Source: Lasiosphaeria ovina
Lineage: Eukaryota > Ascomycota > Sordariomycetes > Sordariales > Lasiosphaeriaceae
Direction: 5' to 3'
Length of the DNA stretch: 64,000 nucleotides
NCBI GenBank assembly: GCA_033439765.1
Contig: JAULSN010000002.1
Span: forward strand, 2,790,001-2,854,000
Below the pieces are notes generated by a model. It had not been told where the DNA came from. It saw only the letters and a program-made list of their open reading frames with translations, and did not search any database. The position numbers and the translations under genes were made by a program. How positions within the stretch are numbered: position 1 is the stretch's first letter; every line of letters begins with the position of its first letter. Below are positions 50,275 through 60,018 of this stretch, in pieces.

Positions 50275-50481
50275 GCCAAGTGATTTCCGTAGACGCGCGT
50301 AACAGACGAGACGACGAGGTTTTGGTGGATTGGCTTGGGCCTAAAGGGCAATGCTGTAGGGTAGGGAGGACAAGGCCAGCCAAAGCTTCGGACTCTCTGC
50401 TCTCGCGTCACTGTGATGGCGAACCTCGTGAAGAGAGGTGTGTGATATGGCATAAAGAAAGAACATGAAGAAAAAAAAGGC

Positions 50482-50982
50482 TCAGTTCTGTCGGGGCTTC
50501 ACAAGGCCGTCGTGTATCCAGTAGTAGGCGACGGTTGAGTCATCCTGGACGGTAGCGAGAAGGAGGCGCTTCCCGCGCTTGGGGCCTCTCCAGAGCTTCC
50601 AGGGGGCATCGCGATCACCACCAGAGCCGGCCGTGTCGTCGTCGTCTTCGTCGGCGACGGGGTCTCGGCCGGGCGGGACGGGGTGTATGGCGTCAAAGAC
50701 CTGGGCGAAGCGGGCGGGCGACCACTTCTCGGACAGGTGCAGCGGCAGCACCCACTCCTGCTCGGGCAGCTGGGGGATGCGGCCGGCGCGGTCCTTCTCG
50801 GCCTTGATGGTCTCGATCTGCTCGTCGGGGTGCACGTAGAGGCGCTTGGGCGGCAGGCCGTAGAGGAGCGGCCGCGGCAGGCCTGCCTGTGTGTGCACCG
50901 CGATGCCCGTCCAGTCGTGCTGGTTCGCCAGGTTGTTGACCACCACCTGCGTGAGCGCGTCCACGTGGTCGCTGCGAGACAT
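50482..50982 (-). CDS. SEN15: tRNA-splicing endonuclease subunit Sen15
   Basis: A single exon encodes 166 residues, in the usual size range. Recognised by the Sen15 domain: HVDALTQVVVNNLANQHDW near the start, EQEWVLPLHLSEKWSPARFAQVF in the middle, and KRLLLATVQDDSTVAYYWIH near the end, finishing DGLVKPRQN. An acidic Asp-rich loop of about 20 residues breaks the fold. Sen15 is a structural, non-catalytic subunit that dimerises with Sen34 in the heterotetramer that cuts introns from precursor tRNAs; this is family knowledge. The complex acts in the nucleus or at the mitochondrial surface, depending on species. The gene lies convergent to the dehydrogenase. Confidence 0.93.
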   Translation of the reverse strand: MSRSDHVDALTQVVVNNLANQHDWTGIAVHTQAGLPRPLLYGLPPKRLYVHPDEQIETIKAEKDRAGRIPQLPEQEWVLPLHLSEKWSPARFAQVFDAIHPVPPGRDPVADEDDDDTAGSGGDRDAPWKLWRGPKRGKRLLLATVQDDSTVAYYWIHDGLVKPRQN

Positions 50983-51160
50983 GATGCTGGCGTGGCGTCG
51001 CTGCTCGTTTTCCGTGGTTTGGTGTCTTTTGGTTTTCTTTTTTTCTTTTCTTTTTCTCCTCGATTTTTTTGCTGCAGAAGGTTTCCCCAGATCTTAACCT
51101 AAGGTGGACCTGGAACAAGATCTCGCCAGAGCCACTGTGGAAGGTACAGTGTAGATACTG

Positions 51161-51180
51161 TATGTATGTATGTATGTATG
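51161..51180. repeat. Tetranucleotide microsatellite (TATG)5
   Basis: Five consecutive TATG units, followed by related imperfect ATGC units. Confidence 0.9.
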
Positions 51181-51643
51181 CATGTGCGAATACATGCATA
51201 CGTGTATTTGGTACGAATATTTCAGCGGGTAATAAAATGTGACGTTTAAGTAACAGCCCCACTCTGGGCTCCTTCCAGACGTCCCCGTACATACCGGACG
51301 GACACAACCTTCCAGGCTCCATTCCACGACTCACAGTTGAAAAGTAAAACCTCGACATTATTTACGCAGCCATCCGGCATAGGCAAGAGGACCAGGACTC
51401 GAATCATTTGGTAAGATTTTTACATGGATACTGGGGTGCGGTGCTGACTGCATCATTCAGTCAGCACATCATTGCTTTGTTCCTTCGTTTTGCAGACCGC
51501 GGTGATCAGTAATGACTGAGCTGTGCATACTCCTGCAGTTGTCGTGGCTGCGGTGCCTGCACTTCTTGCCCTCGAAGGTACGCACTCACAAGGGACCGGT
51601 CGCCTCGTCTGAAGTAATTAGGCGGCGTTGTCCTTGTACTCAT

Positions 51644-51686
51644 GAGCAGGGCAATCAAGTTGCTACAATCCAATCCCTGAATGTTT
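51644..51686. repeat. Copy 1 of rearranged 22-bp and 21-bp repeats
   Basis: A 22-bp segment at 51644-51665 recurs directly at 51927-51948. The adjoining 21-bp segment at 51666-51686 recurs as its reverse complement at 51898-51918. Both matches are exact. Confidence 0.95.
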
Positions 51687-51884
51687 GTTGGCATGGTACT
51701 TTCCAAGACCCGAATGGTCTTAGTATCTTACGACGTCGCCGTAAAGGCTTTTCGCTGAGGGAGGTAATAGCTACTTGAATCCATACCTACTTTAGAATCC
51801 TAGAGGCCTTACCCCTTCTATAAAATCACCCAAAGCTTTTCCTGGCTGGTTGATTTGCTGGGCTCCAACATTTATTCTGCCTAA

Positions 51885-52058
51885 TTACCACGCCACCAAA
51901 CATTCAGGGATTGGATTGCACTTCCTGAGCAGGGCAATCAAGTTGCTATTGTCCCACGGGCCGCTGCCCGCATAGTCGAAAGACATGATGATATCGACGC
52001 CGAGGACACCGGCCACGCTGAAGGCGTCGTCAGGCTTGGCCACAGATTCCCCTATTTA
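51885..52058 (-). pseudogene. Relic coding fragment, family not recognised
   Basis: On the minus strand about 58 codons are open and protein-like (KPDDAFSVAGVLGVD, then SFDYAGSGPWDNSNLIALL), ending at a TAA at 51885-51887. The frame is closed by a stop just upstream and no start is seen. A second piece with DCSNLIALL lies 240 bp further along the same strand (51600-51690). This suggests remains of a duplicated and broken gene. The parent family is unknown to me. Confidence 0.45.
51898..51948. repeat. Copy 2 of rearranged 22-bp and 21-bp repeats
   Basis: 51898-51918 is the exact reverse complement of 51666-51686, and 51927-51948 is an exact direct copy of 51644-51665. An 8-bp spacer separates them here; in copy 1 the two are abutting. 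Confidence 0.95.
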
Positions 52059-53188
52059 CCATGTTGATGGCAAGCCAGCAATGTGCGCGGCTAGTGCCGT
52101 CGACTCTACTTCAGTGCTGCTCAGCTGGACAAGTTAGTCATGGCCGAGGCGGAGATGACTGATTCTGCAGCTGTATAATGCAAGCCAGACCATGAAGTGA
52201 GGAAACACGGTTTCCCCTGAGCCGCCCGAGCATGCAAGGCAGCCGACCAGGAGTCGGAACCTCATAACCAAGTTGCTTAAAAGTCTCTCCTGACTTTTTA
52301 TCCCTCTCTCAAAGGCAGGGCACAGGGAAGGGCTCTGATGTGCGCTACTGTTCTCTACCGCGAAAGCCCCATTTCTCTTGGCCGACCATATTCGACTTAT
52401 GAAATTTTTACATCGGACTCACTCGTGAGGCATTACGGTTTGTTCGGCGAGTTAGAGACGGAATCATCCCATATCGAGATACTAAGTTCAGTCATTTCCC
52501 TTCATGAAATTATCCACGGACTGATAATATACTACTTTGAATTGCTAGGCTGCAGTCTCACCCAGGATGAAGACCAAGACCAACCTGTCCCCTACTCAGC
52601 CATTTCCACAACACCGACATCAACAAGACGTAGCTGGAACTGGGGGGGCCGGCAATCCGATGACACTGCCAAGCAGTGCTCCTGCTATGCCCAAGACTCT
52701 GAGTGAATCAATTGATTTAATACTCTCAAGTCTAAGTCCATTCGTAACTAATTGCGGCCATCGTGTGCTCTCATAACGAATTCAAACATGTTACGGCGGT
52801 ACCGGTACTCTTTTGAAATTTCTATACCTGATTACTAGGTACCTAGCCAATCCCTTGACTTTCCCGGATATCAACGGATTATAGTCCATGTTACGGAGTA
52901 CACTGCTCTGTACTTCTTCCCAATTCAAGGAGGGACACTTTGCTCGGTTGCGTTGGGCTGCACCGCACCAACCGACTCTTGGCAATTCCGATGGATGCTC
53001 AGTAAGGTTTTCCGCAACGAGGATTAATTCCCCGTTAGGCAAGGTAGTTCTAGTTTTGGTGGGGCCAGCTGAAACCCCATCAACCGGTCTCGGTAGTCTT
53101 GCTCCCTAGATTTCCCAGACCATCCTGCTCACAACCGAGACGCGGCCGATTAGAACACGAAAGAAAAGGGCGGGAATCTCGTCTGTGC

Positions 53189-53206
53189 AAAAAAAAAAAA
53201 AAAAAA
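53189..53206. repeat. Homopolymer A18
   Basis: Eighteen consecutive A on the plus strand, followed by CCCC; noncoding. Confidence 0.85.
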
Positions 53207-54126
53207 CCCCTTTCGAAAGACGGTTTTAGCAATACTAAGAGGCAGGCAACCCTAAAATCTCAGGTAGCACGGCATCCACTCGGCGAGTTCGAAACCAATC
53301 TAGCAGGTCCATCTTTTCCACGCTTGTACGGAATATCATCGGCTGCGGTACCTTATTTCAGGAGTCGCATCTCATTGGCGTGGTTCTGTTTAGAGCCCGG
53401 AAATATGGGGGAACGGAATTTGTTAGCTTTGCATGTGGAGTCGTTGGCACTGCAGGTTGCTGCTGACTGAGGTGCTTATCGTCAAAGCCGCCTGATCCTT
53501 TTTCCAAGCCAGCCAGCTTACCCCAATCGCCGTTGTATAACGTTTACAGATTATCCTCACTCGAGCAAGCCTCTGGCAACCTGTTAAACCGCCATATCCT
53601 TGTGTTATAATGGAGAGAGACGAGACAATAATTATCATGCCGGTGGCATGACATCACTGCAGCACCAGGGTCTCAGCTTGCACAATTTGAGAGTGCGGCC
53701 GTTGCTTTAGCCACCCGTCGGCCCAAGACCAATCAAAGGCCGCAGGACAAAACAGGGAATGGATGCAAGGATGTAAGCGTGAAGCTAATGTGTGCTGGGG
53801 GCAGCTTTTTGGGGGAAGTAACCTTTTGCGCCGCCTGGGCAAAATCGTGACGGCACCATGTTTCCTCTTGACACTACCACTTTCCCGACACCCCGTGCCT
53901 CCTGACCTGACCCTTTAAGTCGGTCATGGCCCAGACCGTTGGCCCGGCTCAAAACATATCTTCTGTTCCTGAACCAATTCCAATTACAATTCACTTTTTG
54001 CCTTGTGTTGGCTGAACAGTAGCTTCACATTATTCCTCTGTTTCATCCCTACATTCTCGTCGCAGGAGCATTTGACGCATTGATCCTTTCGATTCCACAG
54101 CAAGCATCCCACCGCTAATTGCCGCG

Positions 54127-55410
54127 ATGGCCACATCCGGCCACGAACTCGAACCCTTTCCCACAATAACAGATTCTAACAATACCAACAACGGCAAAGT
54201 CGAGTCCTCCCCAAACCCGGCTGCAGCACTTGCCCACCATGGCGGCGCCACCGGCGATGTAGCGCGCACGCGAGCAATCTCGAAGCCTTCTTCGGTGGCG
54301 GGAATAGTCCGGACTCTGTCGCAGGAATTCGAGGAATCACGGCCTCACGAAGGGCTCATGGCTGCCACGGGCGACATAGTGTCGTCGGTTGTCGCAGACC
54401 AAGAGCGCCACCGCCGAGCCACGGCGGCCTCGTCAGAGGACACGACGCTTGCGACGCCCACGGAGCAAGAAAACGGCGGCAGCGTCCGGGAACACACGGA
54501 ACCGTTTGCGAACGGCTACCACTTCCCCCCAAAGTACCCGTGGAAGGAGTCGACGCGGCACGGGCTGGCGTCGTTCTGGAAGTTCTTCATGACGCCCATG
54601 GGGGCCTTCTGGACCATCTACGGGCTCAACGTGGTGGCGTGGGGCGGCATGCTGTTCCTGCTGCTCTGCAACGCGGCGCCGGCCATGTGCACGCCCGACT
54701 GCAACGACATCGACTCGCCGCGGCGGCGGTGGGTCGAGTACGACTCGCAGGTGCTGACAGCGCTCTTCTGCGTCACGGCGTTCGGCCTGGCGCCCTGGCG
54801 GTTCCGCGACCTGTGGTACCTGCTCAAGTACCGCGTCAACGGCGACTACACGGGCCTGCGCCGGCTCGCAGGCATCCACCGCAGCTGGTTTCGCCTCGAG
54901 GGCTCGCAGGACCTGCCCAACGACATCGGGCCGCCCGACAACATCCCAGAGACGCTCCCGGAGGCGGTCGTGCCCATCCCGGCCAAGCACATGCCCAACG
55001 CGCCGCTGACGGGCAGCCGCGCGCCGGCGACGTCGGTGTGGAAGCTCGACTTTATCATCTGGTCAATGGTGCTGAACACGTTTGCGCAGTGCGGGCTCTG
55101 CGGCATCATGTGGGGCATGAACAGGTACGACCGCCCGAGCTGGACGACGGGGTTTCTGGTTGCTTTGGGCATGGTCATCGCCATTGTGGGAGGGCTGGCC
55201 ATGTTCTACGAAGGCAAGCACGTCAAAAGTATCGAGGGCGTGCCCTGCAGCGACCGAGACCTCAAGAAGCTGGCAGCCGACGAGGAGAAGGGCCTACCCC
55301 ACTACAACAACATCAAAGACAAAAAACCGAAAATTAAGGTCAAGGACCTCGAGGCTAATCCTGAGAAGAACTCTGAGAAGAACTCTGAGAAGAACCCTGA
55401 GAAGAAGTAA
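54127..55410 (+). CDS. DUF2985-type integral membrane protein
   Basis: A single exon encodes 427 residues. Residues 1-140 are Ser/Thr-rich and disordered, probably cytosolic. Two hydrophobic helices lie at about 160-187 (FWTIYGLNVVAWGGMLFLLL) and 208-223, joined by a Cys-containing loop. The following WRFRDLWYLLKYR is the hallmark of DUF2985 proteins, found in fungi and often next to PLAC8 domains. Two further helices are at about 315-335 and 350-368. The C-terminus is Lys/Glu-rich and ends in a short repeat of EKNS/EKNP units coded by tandem 12-bp repeats. The function of the family is unknown, and nothing in the neighbourhood suggests one. The start at 54127 has a good context (GCGATGG). 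Confidence 0.85.
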   Translation: MATSGHELEPFPTITDSNNTNNGKVESSPNPAAALAHHGGATGDVARTRAISKPSSVAGIVRTLSQEFEESRPHEGLMAATGDIVSSVVADQERHRRATAASSEDTTLATPTEQENGGSVREHTEPFANGYHFPPKYPWKESTRHGLASFWKFFMTPMGAFWTIYGLNVVAWGGMLFLLLCNAAPAMCTPDCNDIDSPRRRWVEYDSQVLTALFCVTAFGLAPWRFRDLWYLLKYRVNGDYTGLRRLAGIHRSWFRLEGSQDLPNDIGPPDNIPETLPEAVVPIPAKHMPNAPLTGSRAPATSVWKLDFIIWSMVLNTFAQCGLCGIMWGMNRYDRPSWTTGFLVALGMVIAIVGGLAMFYEGKHVKSIEGVPCSDRDLKKLAADEEKGLPHYNNIKDKKPKIKVKDLEANPEKNSEKNSEKNPEKK

Positions 55411-56591
55411 ATTGTTTTGGCTCTACCTTCGGCGTACGGGGCGGGGGAGCCTTTGGCTTTTTGGATACACTACACCAGAGCATTGATGGTGGGCGAAATA
55501 GATAATAATATTGATAGTACAGAGTACGGACCGCAGAGTAAATACGCGGTCCGGTGTGACGTGGAAGGGTGCGACATGATAGGGTGCTTATTGTATTGCA
55601 TCCTGTTAGACCAGGACGGCTTGCATAGACATAGGCATGGCGTATGCGCATGGGCAGATAGAGAAATCGATACCCGACAAATAATAAGGACAACACCTAA
55701 TGTACAAGTACCTTGGTTGAGGATGGATGGCACTTGGTGTCCAATGTACACTTTTGGGTGGCCGCCCGATGACAGCGAAACGTGTAAAAGCGTGCGTCAC
55801 CCCCCCCCCCAAAATACTATCGAGTAGTCACGGAAGTTCTAGCCATTGGTTGCATGTCTATATGCAGGGCGGCCAAGGCAAAAGCTCCTCGGCGTGTTCA
55901 CATGTGTAAGGTAATGCTCTTTGTTGGCCGCCAGCACGATGGCCCAGGGGTTGGCCTCTCTTTATTTGCGGCTTTGCGCTTTGTTCTCGCGAGTCGCGAT
56001 GGCCTCTGCCGATAAGCCACAGCCTATCAGTCGGCGGGGCTAGGCCACCCGACATGGAGTGATCGGCGGGCCTGGTCTGGGGCTGCCGTTAAGGTAGCGA
56101 AGGTGGTCCCCTGTGGGATGGATAAGGTACAGTAGGCAGGACCCGGCCTCCGAACCGCGCCCCCCCCGCTCCCGGCCACCTCAGCACCTTTTAGGTCAGC
56201 TGCGGCAGCTGAGATGCCTAATAAGGTTTACGTAGGCCCGTCTCAACAAACCTCGATCCAGATCCATACCTGGGTGAACTCCCCCACAAGGAAGACAACT
56301 GCGTACAGTACATACAAACTCGGCGGCAACCCGATCATGGATGCGCCTCTGTCGACAGACTACGAATAAAACCCTCTTCCCCAAAAAGAAACCCGAGTCT
56401 ATCACTGGCGAGACAATCAGACAAGCTGCCTGTCGCTCAGGGCCTGACCTGATACACAAAAGTCAATCGGCTAAGCGCCGTGGGCATCTCGGGCCATCCC
56501 CCCCCCCGACATCGCCTTTCGTCTCGGCTCTTCGCCCGACGACACCTTTGTCTCTCTCTAAACCACAACAGCTCTGCGCCGCCGCGCCGCG
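55411..56591. other. Intergenic between DUF2985 and SLC35F6-like genes
   Basis: About 1.2 kb with no supported gene; holds the 3' end of the first gene and the promoter of the second. A C-run lies near 55801 and another near 56160. Confidence 0.5.
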
Positions 56592-58064
56592 ATGGCGTCC
56601 TCTAGGATAGTGCCCGTCCGGGCCGCCATCCCCCTCTTGGTGGCCATGATGCTGCTGACGGGCGTGTGCAACACGCTCTTGACAAAGTACCAGGTAAGAA
56701 GCCGGCATCGAACCAGGGCCTTCATTCTGGAAAGGGGGGAAACAGAGGCTTACTGAACTCGAATGCAGGACAATGAGTGCGTGCGCGACTGCGACAACCC
56801 GGACCCCAACAAGCGGCACCTCTTCGAGCAGCCCGTGATCCAGACGCTGCAGATGTTTGTCGGCGAGATGGGCTGCTGGCTAGTCGTAGCCGTCATGTCG
56901 CTGTACAGCCGCTACGTCTCCAAGACGAAGCCCTCGTCGTCGCCGTCGTACCAGGCCGTCAACACCACTGACGACGACGCCACCGCCGTGGAGGATGAAG
57001 AGGACGACGACAGGACCGCCGCCGACAACGCGAGTATCCGCTCCCACACTGCGCTCACCGGCCGCCGCCGCGCCCGCTCGTCGTCGGCGTGCTCCAAAGA
57101 CGCCAGCACCCTGGGCGGAGGCGGCGGCGGCCAAGTGCTGCGCGGGTGGCGCGTGCTGCTGCTGTCGCTGCCGGCCATCTGCGACATCCTGGGCACGACG
57201 CTCATGAACGCCGGCCTGCCGCTGGTGGCGGCCTCCATCTACCAGATGACGCGCGGGGCGCTGGTGCTGTTTGTGGGGCTGTTCAGCGTCGTGTTCCTGC
57301 GGCGGCGGCTGCACCTGTTCCAGTGGCTGTCGCTGGTGGGTGTTGTGGCGGGCGTGGCCGTGGTGGGGCTGGCCGGCTACATCCAGCCCGATAAGAAGAA
57401 CGCGGCCGACCCGGGCCCCGGCGGCGAGCCCGTGGCCGTCGACCCGCTGGGCGTGCTGATCGGCGTGCTCATGATCGCCGGCGCCCAGATCTTCACGGCC
57501 ACGCAGTTCGTGCTCGAGGAGTGGATCCTCGAGCGCTCCGCCATCGAGCCCATCCGCGTCGTCGGCTGGGAGGGCCTGTTCGGCTTCTCCGTCACCCTGC
57601 TCGGCATGATCGTGCTGCACCTGGCCATCGGCCGCACCCCCGCCGGCCATGACGGCATTTTCGACATGGTCGAGGGCTGGCGCCAGTTCTGGACCTACCG
57701 GCCCATCTTTGTGTCGAGCGTCTTGATTATGATCAGCATTGGGTAAGGATCGCAATCATTGCAGCCCTCTTCGTCTATTTCCTGCTAATACATGTGCAGC
57801 GGATTCAACTTCTTCGGCCTCTCGGTCACGCGCAGCGTCAGCGCCACGTCGCGCTCCACCATCGACACGTGCCGCACCCTCTTCATCTGGATCGTCTCGC
57901 TCGGCCTCGGCTGGGAGACGTTCAAGTGGCTGCAGGTCGCCGGCTTCATCCTGCTCGTCTACTTCACCTTCCTCTTCAACGGCATCGTCCAGCCGCCCTT
58001 TGCCTTCCTCAAGGTCCGCGAGGTCGAGGAGCTGCTCCCCGAGGAGCCCATAGAGCATAACTAG
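56592..58064 (+). CDS. SLC35F6-like drug/metabolite-superfamily transporter
   Basis: Three exons, 56592-56693, 56769-57742 and 57800-58064, encode 446 residues. The first helix (RAAIPLLVAMMLLTGVCNTL), then LTKYQDN, then FEQPVIQTLQMFVGEMGCW follow the order seen in human SLC35F6 (C2orf18) and its fungal relatives. About ten hydrophobic helices are seen. An acidic Ser-rich loop of about 80 residues lies between helices 2 and 3. GRRRARSSS in that loop looks like a kinase target, which is only a guess. The paired-repeat EamA-like architecture suggests a nucleotide-sugar or metabolite exchanger of lysosome/vacuole or mitochondria; the substrate is not known. The final exon gives FNFFGLSVTRSVSATSRSTI, a conserved helix of the family. 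The C-terminus ends EELLPEEPIEHN. Confidence 0.88.
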
Positions 58065-60018
58065 GCGGGGTTAGTGGGTGTTTTTTGTTTCTAGGGGTTT
58101 GATCACGTGTATATAAATAAGCTGCTCTCAGAAGGAATGCCTCCGTGCAAGCTCGGGGATTTATATAACATTTCGGCTGCTCTAGGAGCGACGTCTACGA
58201 GCAAATTCAGCTTGTAGAGGTCGCCTCTAGAGCAGATGAAATAATTTATAAATCCCTGCGTTTATGCGGGGGCTTTCCTTGTGAGGGCAGTATTTTACTT
58301 GATCTTCTTCTTTTCTTTTGGATATACGTATTTTCCGTCATTCAGTACGGGCGTTTTCGGGGGTTGAGATATCGCGCTAGTCAATAGAGCGGCGTCTGCA
58401 TCTGGAATGACTTTATCCTCGCCTCACGTCTTTGTTTGCCGGCCGTTGCTTTCCGCCTTGTTGCTGCTCGGGTCATGGTAGTTACGGAGTCCTTGGATCA
58501 TATCGTGGGTTGTTTACTTTCTTTCCTCTTTTTGGGGGGTTTTTGCGGTTGCTGTTTCTGTTTCTGGATCTTTGGTGGGCATGGTGTTTTTGGAAAGAGA
58601 GAGAGAGGGTCAATTCGGATCGGAGTCGGTGTATGAATGGGCCGGGACTGGGGTTACTCTTCAAGTCTCAAAACAACTGTTGACTAAAGGGGTAAACATA
58701 TATTATGTATATAGATAACTATCTGCCATCTACGTCATGGCAAGGTTGCTAGGTAGGTATGGAAGATGTTTGTTAGGTTATAATACGCAGGCCGACAGAG
58801 TGCCTGTGGGAATGGAGGTGGCTAGGTTGTTATGTATCTTCGTTTCTGAATAGAAAATAATATGGGTGGACAGGCTCTACGCCCTTTGGCTATCTACCCT
58901 TACCTCGGTACCTACATACCCCTATATATCTCTTAATATCTACCACTTACAAACCAAGCCTGCCTTTTCCGGCTCACAGTCATATTCAGTGTCCATGTTC
59001 ACCGACATCGGTAGAGGACCACTACGATCAGCAACCCACGTATGTGTGTATGCTGGCAGCGAGAAGGTTTGGTAGGTTCGCAAGGCAGCCAGCTAGTTCC
59101 AAGGGCGAAAGCCTGAGAGCAATAGGGGAAGGGGGGGCTTACTTATACTGCAAGGTGTCATAGGTATGTATGTACGTACATGCACGGACGCCGCGGTGGG
59201 ACATGATCTCAGGCACGACGTCTCTGGCGAGGACGTCTGCACTATGTACCTGATCTCCGTGTGGGATAGAATGGGATGGATGGGTGGAACAAGCTTCTGG
59301 CATTACGGCCGAGTATACTGAGTGTTTATATCGGCAGCTTTCTCGTCGGACAGAAGGAAATGGTCACCCAAGCTTCCGGTGCCGCTAGGTTTAGAAATAT
59401 TTCATTAGCCACCTTTCGTTTGACGTTCGCGTCTCCCTGGGATGGCCGAGAATAGTCGTACTTTCTGATATTCACGCGATGCGCCTTTTTCTGTCGCCAC
59501 TTTGTTTACTATTTCCAGGAAGATGCTGGTGCCGGCGGCCAGGGAGACATGTAATAAACTTAAAGCGACCTTGATAAGGCGTAACCAAGAGCCATGAGAT
59601 AGACCCAACGCAATCTTGAAAAGACCTTCACGGGTTCCTATTTGGTCTTGGAATTATCACAGACGCCTTGAACAGACCGATAAAGCCCTTCGGCAGAAAC
59701 CGTAACCTCCGATCAGATTCAAGTAAGGCCAGGGACATTATTACCAACGCCTACGTGATTCGCGTTCACTGGGGAAAGATAATAGCAAGGCGTCGTTTGG
59801 TTCCTACTTATACATGCCGTTCTGTACAAAAGAGTCTTTATACACACTATTAATTAAACAGACAAAATTAAGAGTTGGTGAGGAAAAGCAAAGCCAAACA
59901 AGAAAGGAAAAGATAGCAGGAGACATCCGGTCTCCTTCGTAAACGCCTCAGCCATAATTGACAGCCGCCCACAACCGTCAAGACATCCTTCGGCTAGCAG
60001 TCTTTGCCAGCCTATCCA
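58065..60018. other. Intergenic downstream of two convergent genes, about 2 kb
   Basis: Holds the 3' ends of the SLC35F6-like and WG-repeat genes. It contains the large hairpin at 58152-58260. No supported gene. The rest is AT-richer, with TAGGTAGG-type short repeats and a TACGGAGT motif at 58483. Confidence 0.5.
58152..58260. repeat. 109-bp imperfect palindrome (51-bp arms, 7-nt loop)
   Basis: Arms 58152-58202 and 58210-58260 have equal length, need no gaps and match at roughly four fifths of positions. The longest perfect pieces are GGGATTTATA / TATAAATCCC and CTGCTCTAG / CTAGAGCAG. The loop is AAATTCA. It starts 88 bp after a stop codon, so the plus-strand transcript would fold into a long hairpin in its 3' untranslated region. 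It could equally be a small inverted-repeat element. Confidence 0.85.

Larger units (their letters stand above)
50983..54126. other. Gene-poor interval with a degenerate relic, about 3.1 kb
   Basis: No intact gene. 50983-51100 is the SEN15 promoter side, with a T-rich stretch. 51600-52060 holds the scrambled relic described separately, 53189 a poly(A) tract, and 53800-54126 the promoter side of the DUF2985 gene. The middle is AT-richer than neighbouring genes. A TACGGAGTA motif lies at 52892-52900. Confidence 0.5.

Noticed and set aside
52338..52706. 122-codon plus-strand frame
   Set aside because: No recognised domain; isolated in a degenerate region.
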